Source: Pseudomonadota bacterium (GTDB taxonomy: Bacteria > Pseudomonadota > Alphaproteobacteria > Rhizobiales > Xanthobacteraceae). From it: a stretch of DNA of 13,505 nucleotides. Each line of letters opens with the position of its first letter. Within the stretch, counting starts at the first letter, position 1. The stretch spans positions 1 to 13,505 of the forward strand of contig JAEYTJ010000057.1 in the NCBI GenBank assembly GCA_023434095.1, in the 5' to 3' direction. The translations under genes and the position numbers were made by a program. Of the stretch, positions 1 to 6,973 are shown in pieces. The notes beneath the pieces were generated by a model that was not told where the DNA came from, did no database searches, and worked only from the letters and a program-made list of their open reading frames with translations.

Positions 1-5
1 CGCGT

Positions 6-707
6 TCAGTGCGCGCGGGCGAACATCTCGTTGAAGGAATAGCCGGAGCCGCGCACGGTGCGGATCGGGTCCGGCTGGCGCGGGCGGTTGAGTGCCTTGC
101 GCAGGCGGCCGACATGCACGTCGACCGTGCGCTCGTCGATATAGACGTCCTGCCCCCACACCCCGTCGAGCAGCTGCTCGCGCGAATAGACGCGGCCCGG
201 CGACTGCATGAGGAATTCCAGCAGCCGGAACTCGGTGGGGCCGAGATGCAGCTCCCGCCCGGCGCGGTGGACGCGCTTGGTCTCGCGGTCGAGCTCGATG
301 TCGCCGGCCCGCAGCAGGGTGGAGATGTGCTCGGGCTTGGCGCGGCGCAGCAGCGCCCGCACCCGCGCCACCAGTTCCGGCACCGAGAACGGCTTGACCA
401 CGTAATCGTCGGCGCCGGTGGCGAGGCCGCGCACGCGCTCGGTCTCCTCGCCGCGGGCGGTGAGCATGAGGATGGGCATGCGCTCGGTTTCCGGACGGGC
501 GCGCAGACGACGGCACAGCTCGATGCCGGAGAGGCCCGGAAGCATCCAGTCGAGGATCAGGAGGTCCGGCACGCTTTCGCGCAGCCTTGTCTCCGCCTCG
601 TCGCCCCGCCCGACATTGTCGACCGAATAGCCTTCGGATTCGAGATTGTAGCGGAGCAGGAGGGTGAGGGGCTCCTCATCCTCCACGATCAGTATGTTGG
701 TCGGCAT
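6..707 (-). CDS. phoB: Phosphate regulon response regulator PhoB
   Basis: OmpR-family response regulator of 233 residues, the usual PhoB length. The N-terminal receiver domain (about 1-120) has the acidic pocket E9/D10, phosphoacceptor D53 in a LILDWMLPG context, the switch residue T83 and K105 in the KPF motif. A winged-helix DNA-binding domain (about 130-230) follows, with the RTVDVHVGRLRKAL recognition-helix region and a C-terminal VRGSGYSF hairpin. As the family is known, phosphorylation by PhoR lets the protein bind Pho boxes and recruit RNA polymerase to phosphate-starvation genes. It is the last gene visible in the pst-pho run, 34 bp after phoU, so it is probably co-transcribed and autoinduced from the Pho box ahead of pstS. 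The ATG at 707 is the natural start because the receiver domain begins at once (MPTNILIVEDE). The identification rests on domain sequence plus context and is firm. Confidence 0.97.
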   Translation of the reverse strand: MPTNILIVEDEEPLTLLLRYNLESEGYSVDNVGRGDEAETRLRESVPDLLILDWMLPGLSGIELCRRLRARPETERMPILMLTARGEETERVRGLATGADDYVVKPFSVPELVARVRALLRRAKPEHISTLLRAGDIELDRETKRVHRAGRELHLGPTEFRLLEFLMQSPGRVYSREQLLDGVWGQDVYIDERTVDVHVGRLRKALNRPRQPDPIRTVRGSGYSFNEMFARAH

Positions 708-741
708 GATCTCGTTCCCGGGCGTTCGCGGGCCGCCGGCA

Positions 742-1455
742 TCAGGCCGGGAACGCGACGCTGGTCAGGCTGCTGGTGTCCTGCTTGGGCCGCTCCTCGG
801 TGAGCAGCTGGCCGGTCACAAGATAGTGGATGGTTTCCGCGACGTTGGTCGCGTGGTCGCCGATGCGCTCGATGTTCTTGGCGCAGAACAGCAGGTGGGT
901 GCACAGCGAGATGTTGCGCGGATCCTCCATCATGTAGGTCAGGAGCTCGCGGAACAGCGAGGTGTAGAGCACGTCGACCTCGCCGTCGCGCTGCCAGACT
1001 TCCAGCGCCCGCGCCTCGTCGCGCGTAGCATAGGCGTCGAGCACCACTTTCAGCTGTTCGAGCACGATGGTGGACATGTGCTCCACGCCGCGCACCAGCT
1101 TCTGCGGGTGAAACTCGCCGGTGAGGGCCAGCACGCGCTTGGCGGTGTTCTTGGCGAGGTCGCCGATGCGCTCGAGATCGTTGGCGATGCGCATGGCGGC
1201 GACGATCTCGCGCAGGTCGCCGGCCAGCGGCTGGCGGCGGGCGATGATGAGCACCGCCTTTTCCTCGATCTCACGCTGCAGCAGGTCGACCGGGCCGTCG
1301 AGCACGATCACCTTCTGCGCCAGCTCGGCGTCGCGCTTGACCAGCGCCTGCACGGAATCGGCGACGAGACGCTCGGACTGTCCGCCCATCTCGACCACGC
1401 GGCGGCCGAGTTCCTTGAGGTCGGTGTCGAAGGACGAGACGATATGTTCGGTCAT
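742..1455 (-). CDS. phoU: Phosphate signalling regulator PhoU
   Basis: All-helical PhoU protein of 237 residues made of two tandem three-helix PhoU repeats. The metal-binding/signature motif ERIGD appears once per repeat, at about 95-99 (ERIGDLAKN) and 196-200 (ERIGDHATN), as expected for the family. PhoU is cytoplasmic. It connects the state of the PstSCAB transporter to the kinase PhoR and keeps the Pho regulon off when phosphate is plentiful. It is also known to restrain transporter activity. It lies 25 bp downstream of pstB and 34 bp upstream of phoB on the same strand, so it is almost certainly in the pst operon. A GAGAGG sequence lies about 10 nt before the ATG at 1455. No missing motif or truncation is seen. 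Confidence 0.97.
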   Translation of the reverse strand: MTEHIVSSFDTDLKELGRRVVEMGGQSERLVADSVQALVKRDAELAQKVIVLDGPVDLLQREIEEKAVLIIARRQPLAGDLREIVAAMRIANDLERIGDLAKNTAKRVLALTGEFHPQKLVRGVEHMSTIVLEQLKVVLDAYATRDEARALEVWQRDGEVDVLYTSLFRELLTYMMEDPRNISLCTHLLFCAKNIERIGDHATNVAETIHYLVTGQLLTEERPKQDTSSLTSVAFPA

Positions 1456-1480
1456 GGGGCAGGCCTCTCTCGTCGCGGGC

Positions 1481-2302
1481 TCAGCCGAAGCGGCCGGTGA
1501 TGTAGTCGCGGGTGCGGGCTTCGCGCGGGTTGGTGAAGAGCTCGTTCGAGGCGGCGACCTCGATCAGTTCGCCGAGATAGAAGAACGAGGTGATGTCGGC
1601 GCAGCGCGCCGCCTGCTGCATGTTGTGGGTCACGATGACGATGGTGAATTCCTGCTTCAGCTCGTCGATCAGGTCCTCGATCTTCGAGGTCGAGATCGGG
1701 TCGAGCGCCGAGGTGGGCTCGTCGAGCAGGATCACTTCCGGCCGCACGGCGATGGTGCGGGCGATGCACAGGCGCTGCTGCTGGCCGCCCGACATGCCGA
1801 GCGCCGAGGTGTGCAGACGGTCCTTGGTCTCTTCCCAGATCGCCGCCTTGCGCAGGCACCATTCGACGCGCTCGTCCATCTGCGCCTTGGAGAGGCGCTC
1901 ATGCAGCTTCACGCCGAAGGCGATGTTGTCGTAGATCGACATCGGGAACGGCGTCGGCTTCTGGAACACCATGCCGATGCGCGAGCGCACCACGGTGGAA
2001 TCGAGGTCCTTGCTCAGCAGGTCGGCGCCGTCGAACAGGATCTTCCCTTCCGCGCGCTGGCCCGGATAGAGCTGGTACATGCGGTTGAAGATGCGCAGCA
2101 GCGTGGACTTGCCGCAGCCCGAGGGCCCGATCATCGCGGTGACGCGCTTCTCCGGGATCTCGAAATTGATGTTCTTCAGCGCGTGGTTGTCGCCGTAGAA
2201 GAAGTTCAGCTTCTCGACCTTGAGCTTGGCTTCGGCCGACGGCGCGGTGGCGCGGTTGACGGCGGAGGCGATGTCGATCGACGTTTCGGCTGCGAAATTC
2301 AT
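1481..2302 (-). CDS. pstB: Phosphate ABC transporter ATP-binding protein PstB
   Basis: ABC ATPase of 273 residues that powers phosphate import through PstC-PstA at the inner membrane. Seen in order: Walker A GPSGCGKST (59-67), Q-loop Q114 in VFQKPTPFP (the KPTPFPMS stretch is typical of PstB), signature SGGQQQR (171-177), Walker B VILLDEP (190-196), D-loop SALD (198-201) and switch histidine H226 (VTHN). All catalytic elements are intact. I chose the ATG at 2302 (MNFAAETS). The frame is open to 2392, but that extension would run back into the pstA coding region, whose stop lies at 2311-2313, and has an unconserved basic sequence. The gap to pstA is 8 bp and to phoU 25 bp, so translation is probably coupled within the operon. 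Confidence 0.97.
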   Translation of the reverse strand: MNFAAETSIDIASAVNRATAPSAEAKLKVEKLNFFYGDNHALKNINFEIPEKRVTAMIGPSGCGKSTLLRIFNRMYQLYPGQRAEGKILFDGADLLSKDLDSTVVRSRIGMVFQKPTPFPMSIYDNIAFGVKLHERLSKAQMDERVEWCLRKAAIWEETKDRLHTSALGMSGGQQQRLCIARTIAVRPEVILLDEPTSALDPISTSKIEDLIDELKQEFTIVIVTHNMQQAARCADITSFFYLGELIEVAASNELFTNPREARTRDYITGRFG

Positions 2303-2310
2303 GGTCCGTC

Positions 2311-3144
2311 TCACTTCATCTTCGCCAGGACGAGGCGGGAAAGGATGTTCAGGGTCAGAACCCCGACGGTGATGAGCAGGGCGCCCGCCCACGCCAGCGC
2401 CACCCAGTCCTCGAAGGGGCTGGCGGCATATTGGTAGATGGCGATCGGCAGGCTCGCCATGGGCGCGCCCAGGCTGACCGACCAGCCATTATTGCCGAGC
2501 GAGGTGAACAGCAGCGGGGCTGTTTCGCCGGCGGCGCGGGCCACGGCCAGCAGGATGCCGGTGACGATGCCCGCCCGGGCCGCGCGCCAGGTGATGAAGG
2601 TGACCACCTTCCACTGCGGGGCGCCGAGCGCGAAGGCGGCTTCGCGCAGCCCGATCGGCACCAGGTTCAGCATGTCCTCGGTGGTGCGCACCACGACCGG
2701 GATGATGATGATCGCCAGGGCGATCGCCCCCGCCCAGCCGGAGAAGCCGCCGAACGGCACGACCAGCAGCTGGTAGACGAACAGGCCGATGAGGATCGAC
2801 GGCGCCGACAGCAGCACGTCGTTGACGAAGCGCACCGCGTTGCCGACCTGCGTGCCGCGGCCGTTCTCGGCGAGGAAGGTGCCGCACATCAGGCCGATGG
2901 GGGTGCCGATGAGGAGCGCGACGCCGATCTGGATCAGCGAGCCGACGATGGCGTTGAGCAGGCCGCCCCCGGCGCCGGGGGGCGCGGTGATCTTGGTGAA
3001 GACGTGCGGGCCGAGCGCGGGCAGGCCGCGCGCCACCAGGGTCCACAGGATCCAGGCGAGCAAAACCAGCGAGAGCGCGGCGAAGCCGGTGCTGATGACC
3101 TTGACGGTGTAGTCGGTGGCGCGGCGGCGGGCGAGGGATGCCAT
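2311..3144 (-). CDS. pstA: Phosphate ABC transporter permease PstA
   Basis: Inner-membrane permease of 277 residues that pairs with PstC to form the phosphate channel. Six hydrophobic segments can be seen (about 19-38, 63-87, 108-130, 137-152, 190-206 and 249-271). The cytoplasmic EAA loop that contacts PstB is at about 167-186 (REAAFALGAPQWKVV), followed by the ARAAGETAPLLF segment typical of PstA. Start choice: the ATG at 3144 has a GGAG six nucleotides upstream. A GTG at 3156 is also in frame and abuts the pstC stop, adding only four residues (METD as read with the initiator). With the ATG the gap to pstC is 12 bp. The gene is intact and sits in the canonical order pstS-pstC-pstA-pstB. Confidence 0.95.
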   Translation of the reverse strand: MASLARRRATDYTVKVISTGFAALSLVLLAWILWTLVARGLPALGPHVFTKITAPPGAGGGLLNAIVGSLIQIGVALLIGTPIGLMCGTFLAENGRGTQVGNAVRFVNDVLLSAPSILIGLFVYQLLVVPFGGFSGWAGAIALAIIIIPVVVRTTEDMLNLVPIGLREAAFALGAPQWKVVTFITWRAARAGIVTGILLAVARAAGETAPLLFTSLGNNGWSVSLGAPMASLPIAIYQYAASPFEDWVALAWAGALLITVGVLTLNILSRLVLAKMK

Positions 3145-3156
3145 GTCTGTCTCCAC

Positions 3157-4134
3157 TCAGCCCTTGAGCCGGGACCGGACGAGCAGGCGCGAAAGCGCGA
3201 GCACGATGAACGAAATCACGAACAGGATGAAGCCAAGTTCCAGCAACGACTGAAGCTTCAGCGAGCCGTTGGAGGCTTCGGGAAACTCGTTGGCGATGGT
3301 GGAGGCGATGGTCGCGCCGGGGGCGAAGAGCGAGGCCGACATGCGCGTGGCGTTGCCGATGACGAAGGTCACGGCCATGGTCTCGCCCAGCGCGCGGCCG
3401 AGGCCCAGCATGACGGCGCCGACCATGGCGGTGCGGCCATAGGGCACCGAGACGTTGCGGTAGACCTCATAGGTGGTGGCGCCGACGCCATAGGCGGATT
3501 CCTTGATCATCGGCGGCACCGATTCCAGCACCTCGACGAACATGGCGGTGATGAAGGGCAGGATCATGATCGCCATGATGAGGCCGGCGGTGAGCATGCC
3601 GGCGCCCAGCGGCGGGCCCTGGAACAGCGCGCCGATTATCGGCAGCGGACCGAGCCACTCGATCAGCGGCGGCTGCACATAGGCGGCCATCAGCGGAACG
3701 ATGACGAAGAAGCCCCACATGCCATAGATGATCGACGGGATGGCGGCGAGCAGCTGGATCGCGACGCCGATCGGCCGGCGCAGCGGGCCGGGGGCTATCT
3801 CGGTGAGGAAGAAGGCGATGCCGAAGGACAGCGGCAGGGCGATGAGGACGGCGATGACGGCGCTGAACACCGTGCCGAACACCATCACGCCGGCGCCGAA
3901 CACCTCGGTCACCGGGTTCCACGTGGTCGACCACAGGAAGGAAATGCCGAACTCCCGCAGCGCCGGGAGGCCGCCATGGAACAGCATGGCGATGATCAGG
4001 CCGAGCAGCAGCAGGACGAGAACGCCGCTGGTCCAGAGAATGCCGACGAAGACCGGATCGCTGACGCGGCCCGTCGGCTTGTGCACCGCGATCAGGCCGG
4101 GCTCCGCCTGCCTTCCGCTGAGAGTGGCATCCAT
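3157..4134 (-). CDS. pstC: Phosphate ABC transporter permease PstC
   Basis: Inner-membrane permease of 325 residues, partner of PstA. It has a short cytoplasmic N-terminus and six membrane segments (about 29-53, 80-110, 122-150, 178-200, 234-258 and 298-320). The AIPSIIYGMWGFFVIVPLM segment (131-149) is diagnostic of PstC. The EAA-type loop that docks on PstB is at about 211-230 (KESAYGVGATTYEVY), followed by GRALGETMAV. An AAGGA ribosome-binding site lies 9 nt before the ATG at 4134. The gene is separated from pstS by 156 bp that contain a strong hairpin (4250-4274), whereas the following pst genes are nearly contiguous. This suggests its transcript level is set partly by read-through or processing at that hairpin (inference). 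Confidence 0.96.
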   Translation of the reverse strand: MDATLSGRQAEPGLIAVHKPTGRVSDPVFVGILWTSGVLVLLLLGLIIAMLFHGGLPALREFGISFLWSTTWNPVTEVFGAGVMVFGTVFSAVIAVLIALPLSFGIAFFLTEIAPGPLRRPIGVAIQLLAAIPSIIYGMWGFFVIVPLMAAYVQPPLIEWLGPLPIIGALFQGPPLGAGMLTAGLIMAIMILPFITAMFVEVLESVPPMIKESAYGVGATTYEVYRNVSVPYGRTAMVGAVMLGLGRALGETMAVTFVIGNATRMSASLFAPGATIASTIANEFPEASNGSLKLQSLLELGFILFVISFIVLALSRLLVRSRLKG

Positions 4135-4249
4135 GTCGTGTGATCCTTGGAGCGCCTTGTCACCCGGCAGCCGCGATCGGCCGGAGGGGCGGCGTACTGT
4201 GACGGAGCAGGGTCGACGCGGCAGACTACCGCTGGCCGGGGCAGACGAG

Positions 4250-4274
4250 AAGAGGCGGCCCGGGGCCGCCTCTT
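4250..4274 (-). terminator. Intercistronic pstS-pstC hairpin (attenuator or 3'-stabiliser)
   Basis: A perfect 11-bp stem (AAGAGGCGGCC pairing with GGCCGCCTCTT) with a 3-nt loop starts 16 nt past the pstS stop codon in the direction of transcription. The stem is very GC-rich and should be stable. No clear T-run follows on the minus strand (CTCGTCTGCC), so it is not a textbook intrinsic terminator. In other bacteria a stem-loop between pstS and the permease genes is often used to obtain much more PstS than permease. That role here is inferred from position and structure only. Confidence 0.6.
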
Positions 4275-4290
4275 GCCTTTAGGGTCGGGA

Positions 4291-5331
4291 TCAGTTGGTC
4301 CAGACGGCCTTGCCGTCGGCCTTCACGTCGCTCGCCCACGCCTTCTTGATGTCGGAGACGACGGCTTCCGGCAGCGGGATGTAGTGGAGCTTCTCGGCGA
4401 TCGCGTCGCCTTCCGCGCCATAGGCCCAGTCGAAGAACTTGATGACTTCCGCCGACTGCGCGGCATTGGTCGGGTTCTTCGGCAGCAGGATGTAGGTGGC
4501 GGAGGTGATCGGCCAGGCGCCTTCGCCCGATGTGTCGATCATCGAGGCGGCGAAGTTCTTCGCGCCCGTCCAGTCGGCGGCGGCGGCCGCTTCCATGAAC
4601 GCCTTGGTCTCGGGCTTCACGACCTTGCCGGCCTTGTTCACGAGGTCGGTGGTGGCGAGCTTGTTGGCGGCGGCGTAGATGAACTCGACGTAGCCGATGG
4701 CGCCGCGGGTGTTCTTCACGGTGCCGGCAACGCCTTCATTGCCCTTGGCGCCCGCGCCGACCGGCCACTGGACCGAGGTCGCCGCGCCGACATTCGACTT
4801 CCAGTCGGCATTGGTGGCGGCGAGGTAGGAGGTGAACACGAAGGACGTGCCCGAGGAATCCGAACGGTAGACCGGCACGATGGCGATGTCGGGAAGCTTC
4901 GCGTCCTTGTTCAGGGCGGCGATCTTCGGGTCGTTCCACTTGGTGATCTTGCCCTGATAGATGTCGGCGATGGTGGCGCCGTCGAGGGTCAGCGCGTGGT
5001 CCTCGCCGAGATTGACGATGGCGACCACCGAGCCGATCACGGTCGGGAACTGCAGCAGGTTGGCGGATTCGAGCTTGTCGTCCTTCATCGGCGCGTCGGA
5101 GGCGCCGAAATCGACGGTGCGGTTGACGATCTGGTTCTGACCACCGCCGGAACCGATCGACTGGTAGTTGAGGCCGGTGCCGGTCTTCTCCTTATAGGCC
5201 GCCGCCCAGGCCTGATAGACCGGGGCCGGGAAGGAGGCGCCAGCGCCGTTGATGTCGGCGGCGAAAGCGGTACCGGAAACGAGGGCACCGAACGACAGCG
5301 CGGCGGCGCCGAGCAGATGGGTGAATTTCAA
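4291..5331 (-). CDS. pstS: Phosphate ABC transporter substrate-binding protein PstS
   Basis: Periplasmic high-affinity phosphate-binding protein of 346 residues that delivers phosphate to PstCA. The N-terminus (read M-KFTHLLGAAALSF...) is a classical Sec signal peptide with predicted cleavage after AFA (residue 24). The mature domain opens with DINGAGASFPAPVYQAW, which is typical of PstS. Phosphate-pocket segments are visible: SIGSGGGQNQI (58-68), DFGASDAPM (74-82) and YRSDSSGTSF (155-164). I place the start at a TTG at 5331 because an AAGGAG ribosome-binding site lies exactly 7 nt upstream and the signal peptide then begins normally. The ATG at 5418 would add 29 basic residues before the signal peptide and lies just inside the promoter region. 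A Pho box lies 117-149 bp upstream, so strong induction in phosphate starvation is expected. Confidence 0.95.
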   Translation of the reverse strand: MKFTHLLGAAALSFGALVSGTAFAADINGAGASFPAPVYQAWAAAYKEKTGTGLNYQSIGSGGGQNQIVNRTVDFGASDAPMKDDKLESANLLQFPTVIGSVVAIVNLGEDHALTLDGATIADIYQGKITKWNDPKIAALNKDAKLPDIAIVPVYRSDSSGTSFVFTSYLAATNADWKSNVGAATSVQWPVGAGAKGNEGVAGTVKNTRGAIGYVEFIYAAANKLATTDLVNKAGKVVKPETKAFMEAAAAADWTGAKNFAASMIDTSGEGAWPITSATYILLPKNPTNAAQSAEVIKFFDWAYGAEGDAIAEKLHYIPLPEAVVSDIKKAWASDVKADGKAVWTN

Positions 5332-5338
5332 GGGTCTT

Positions 5339-5344
5339 CTCCTT
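5339..5344 (-). promoter_or_regulatory. Ribosome-binding site that fixes the pstS TTG start
   Basis: AAGGAG on the minus strand, 7 nt upstream of the TTG at 5331. This is a near-perfect Shine-Dalgarno sequence at ideal spacing and is the main reason to prefer the rare TTG start over the upstream ATG at 5418. Confidence 0.8.
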
Positions 5345-5447
5345 AGGTCGGGAGATCGGCGGCATCGCGGAGACGCGGCCCGGATGCGCGATTGGCCGAA
5401 GGGCGGTTGACAGTTCACTCGGGAGTCTTACCGCCCGGGCACCAAGG

Positions 5448-5480
5448 TTCTATGACCCTTCGATGAAGCCTTGATGACAG
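5448..5480 (-). promoter_or_regulatory. Pho box (three 11-bp direct repeats) upstream of pstS
   Basis: Read on the minus strand, three consecutive 11-bp units are CTGTCATCAAG, GCTTCATCGAA and GGGTCATAGAA, each with TCAT in the same phase. The first matches the PhoB half-site CTGTCAT exactly. PhoB dimers are known to bind direct repeats with 11-bp spacing, so this is a credible PhoB operator. It lies between the phoR stop (5505) and the pstS start (5331) and would drive pstS and the genes after it. A further CTGTCA lies nearer pstS (5408-5413). A possible -10, TAAGAC (5425-5430), is weak. Confidence 0.85.
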
Positions 5481-5504
5481 CCCAAACCATTGAAAACAAA
5501 TGAC

Positions 5505-6797
5505 TTATCGCCTCGGCGCGGAGGCCGTCGACAGACGCACCGAAAATGTCGAGCCCGCGCCGGGCACGCTCTCGATCCCCATCTTGCCGCGGTGGCGGGC
5601 GACGATGTGCTTAACGATGGCGAGGCCAAGCCCGGTGCCGCCCTGCTCGCGCGAATGGGCAGTGTCGACGCGGTAGAAGCGCTCGGTCAGGCGCGGCACG
5701 TGCTCGGGCGCGATGCCGGGACCGTAATCGCGCACCGTCGCCACCGCGTCGGTGCCCTCGCGGACGATGGCGATCTCCACCCGGCCGCCGGTGCCGCCAT
5801 ATTTGAGCGCGTTCTCGACCAGGTTCTCGAACACCCGGATCAGTTCGTCGCGGTCGCCGCGCACCTCCACCGGCTCGTCCGGCGGGACGAACTGGATGTC
5901 CACCCCGCGCTCGCGCCCGAGCGGGGCGAGGGCGTCGCGCACATGGCTGACCACGGCGCCGAGATCCACCGCCGCCTCGGGGCGCAGATGGGCGTTGAGC
6001 TCGATGCGCGAAAGCGAGAGCAGGTCGTCGATCAGCCGCGACATCCGCCGGGCCTGCTCGTTCATGATCTTGAGGAACCGCTCGCGCGCATTGGCGTCGT
6101 TGCGGGCGGGGCCCTGGAGCGTCTCGATGAAGCCCGACAGCGAGGCGAGCGGGGTGCGCAGTTCGTGGCTGGCATTGGCGACGAAGTCGACGCGCATCTG
6201 CTCGACCCGGCGCTGCGGCGTAAGGTCGATGAAGGTGAGCAGCACCGCCTCGGTCGGCGCGCCCTCGCGCAGCAGGCCGGGCCGGATAGGGACGATGTCG
6301 GCGCGCAGCCAGCGGTCGAGCGGCACGCGCTCGGCGAACTCGATGCGGCGCGGCGCCCCGTCCGCGACTGCGGCGCGCAGGGCCTCCAGAACTTCCGGCA
6401 CCCGCACGGCGAACGAGACGGGATCGCCGACGCGCACGCTGGCGAGAAGGCCGACGGCGGCGGTGTTGGCGGTCAGCACGGTGCCGCGCGCGTCGAGCAG
6501 CAGCGCCGCCTCGGGCAGCGCCCTGACCAGTGCGGGGAGCCGCTCCTCGGCGCGGGGCGAGGGCTTGGGTTCGCCGCTGAACCGGGCGAGGGCCGCCGCG
6601 ACCGGGCGCCGGCGCGTCGGCAAGGCCGCGCCCAGCGCCGCGAAGAGGCCGATGGTCAGCCCCGCTCCCGGCGTCACCGCCCCGAACCAGCTTGCCCCGC
6701 CGAGGCCGAGCGCGGTGGCGGCAAGCACCCAGCGCGCGCCGACGAGCCGTTCCCGCAGCGTCTCCTCCGCCAGTTGCCGCGTCTCGTTGAGGGCCAT
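5505..6797 (-). CDS. phoR: Phosphate regulon sensor histidine kinase PhoR
   Basis: Membrane-bound sensor kinase of 430 residues that controls PhoB. Layout: two closely spaced membrane segments at about 22-60 with almost no periplasmic loop, as in PhoR; a PAS-like region at about 86-196; a HisKA domain with the phosphorylated histidine H211 in NASHELRTPLASLSGF; and an HATPase domain with the N box (N329 in ENLVENALKY), G1 box DYGPG (357-361) and G2 box GGTGLGLAIV (from 386). All catalytic boxes are intact. The ATG at 6797 is preceded by AGGAAG at about 6-7 nt. An upstream in-frame ATG at 6884 has no ribosome-binding site and adds 29 residues. The lack of a sensory loop fits the known model in which PhoR reads PstSCAB/PhoU rather than phosphate itself. 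It precedes pstS by 173 bp, and the ppk2 gene is divergent. Confidence 0.95.
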   Translation of the reverse strand: MALNETRQLAEETLRERLVGARWVLAATALGLGGASWFGAVTPGAGLTIGLFAALGAALPTRRRPVAAALARFSGEPKPSPRAEERLPALVRALPEAALLLDARGTVLTANTAAVGLLASVRVGDPVSFAVRVPEVLEALRAAVADGAPRRIEFAERVPLDRWLRADIVPIRPGLLREGAPTEAVLLTFIDLTPQRRVEQMRVDFVANASHELRTPLASLSGFIETLQGPARNDANARERFLKIMNEQARRMSRLIDDLLSLSRIELNAHLRPEAAVDLGAVVSHVRDALAPLGRERGVDIQFVPPDEPVEVRGDRDELIRVFENLVENALKYGGTGGRVEIAIVREGTDAVATVRDYGPGIAPEHVPRLTERFYRVDTAHSREQGGTGLGLAIVKHIVARHRGKMGIESVPGAGSTFSVRLSTASAPRR

Positions 6798-6973
6798 GCC
6801 CGCTTCCTGCCCGACCGTGAAAACGGCGTCCGCCCTTCCCTTAAGGCGTGCCGCGCTTTCCTGATATGCTTTCCGCGCCGGCATCGGAAGGCGAATCGCC
6901 CGGCAGCCGGCCGGGCCCGAACCTTCCGCAGTTCGGCACGTTGCACCTTATGATAGCGTTGAAAGGCTTCCAT
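6798..6973. promoter_or_regulatory. Divergent phoR / ppk2 intergenic region
   Basis: This 176-bp gap lies between two outward-facing genes and should hold both promoters. A TATGAT hexamer at 6949-6954 resembles a -10 box for ppk2, but no good -35 lies 16-18 bp before it. I see no CTGTCAT-type Pho box here, so PhoB control of phoR or ppk2 is not supported by sequence. A GAAAGG ribosome-binding site precedes the ppk2 ATG by about 7 nt. Confidence 0.35.

Noticed and set aside
9..2437. Several long plus-strand frames antisense to phoB, phoU and pstB
   Set aside because: They mirror conserved genes on the other strand, have biased composition and show no family motifs.
2431..4143. Plus-strand open frame of 570 codons antisense to pstA and pstC
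   Set aside because: The translation is His/Asp/Gly/Arg/Glu-rich with no recognisable domain, and the opposite strand encodes clear permeases. It is a shadow of high-GC codon use.
5401..5436. 7-bp inverted repeat (GGGCGGT/ACCGCCC, 22-nt spacer) and a plus-strand TTGACA at 5407-5412
   Set aside because: The arms are short and GC-rich with a long spacer. The TTGACA has no -10 at proper distance and no plus-strand gene to serve.
6798..6884. PhoR start at the upstream ATG (6884)
   Set aside because: No ribosome-binding site, whereas the ATG at 6797 has AGGAAG at good spacing and lies directly before the membrane segments.
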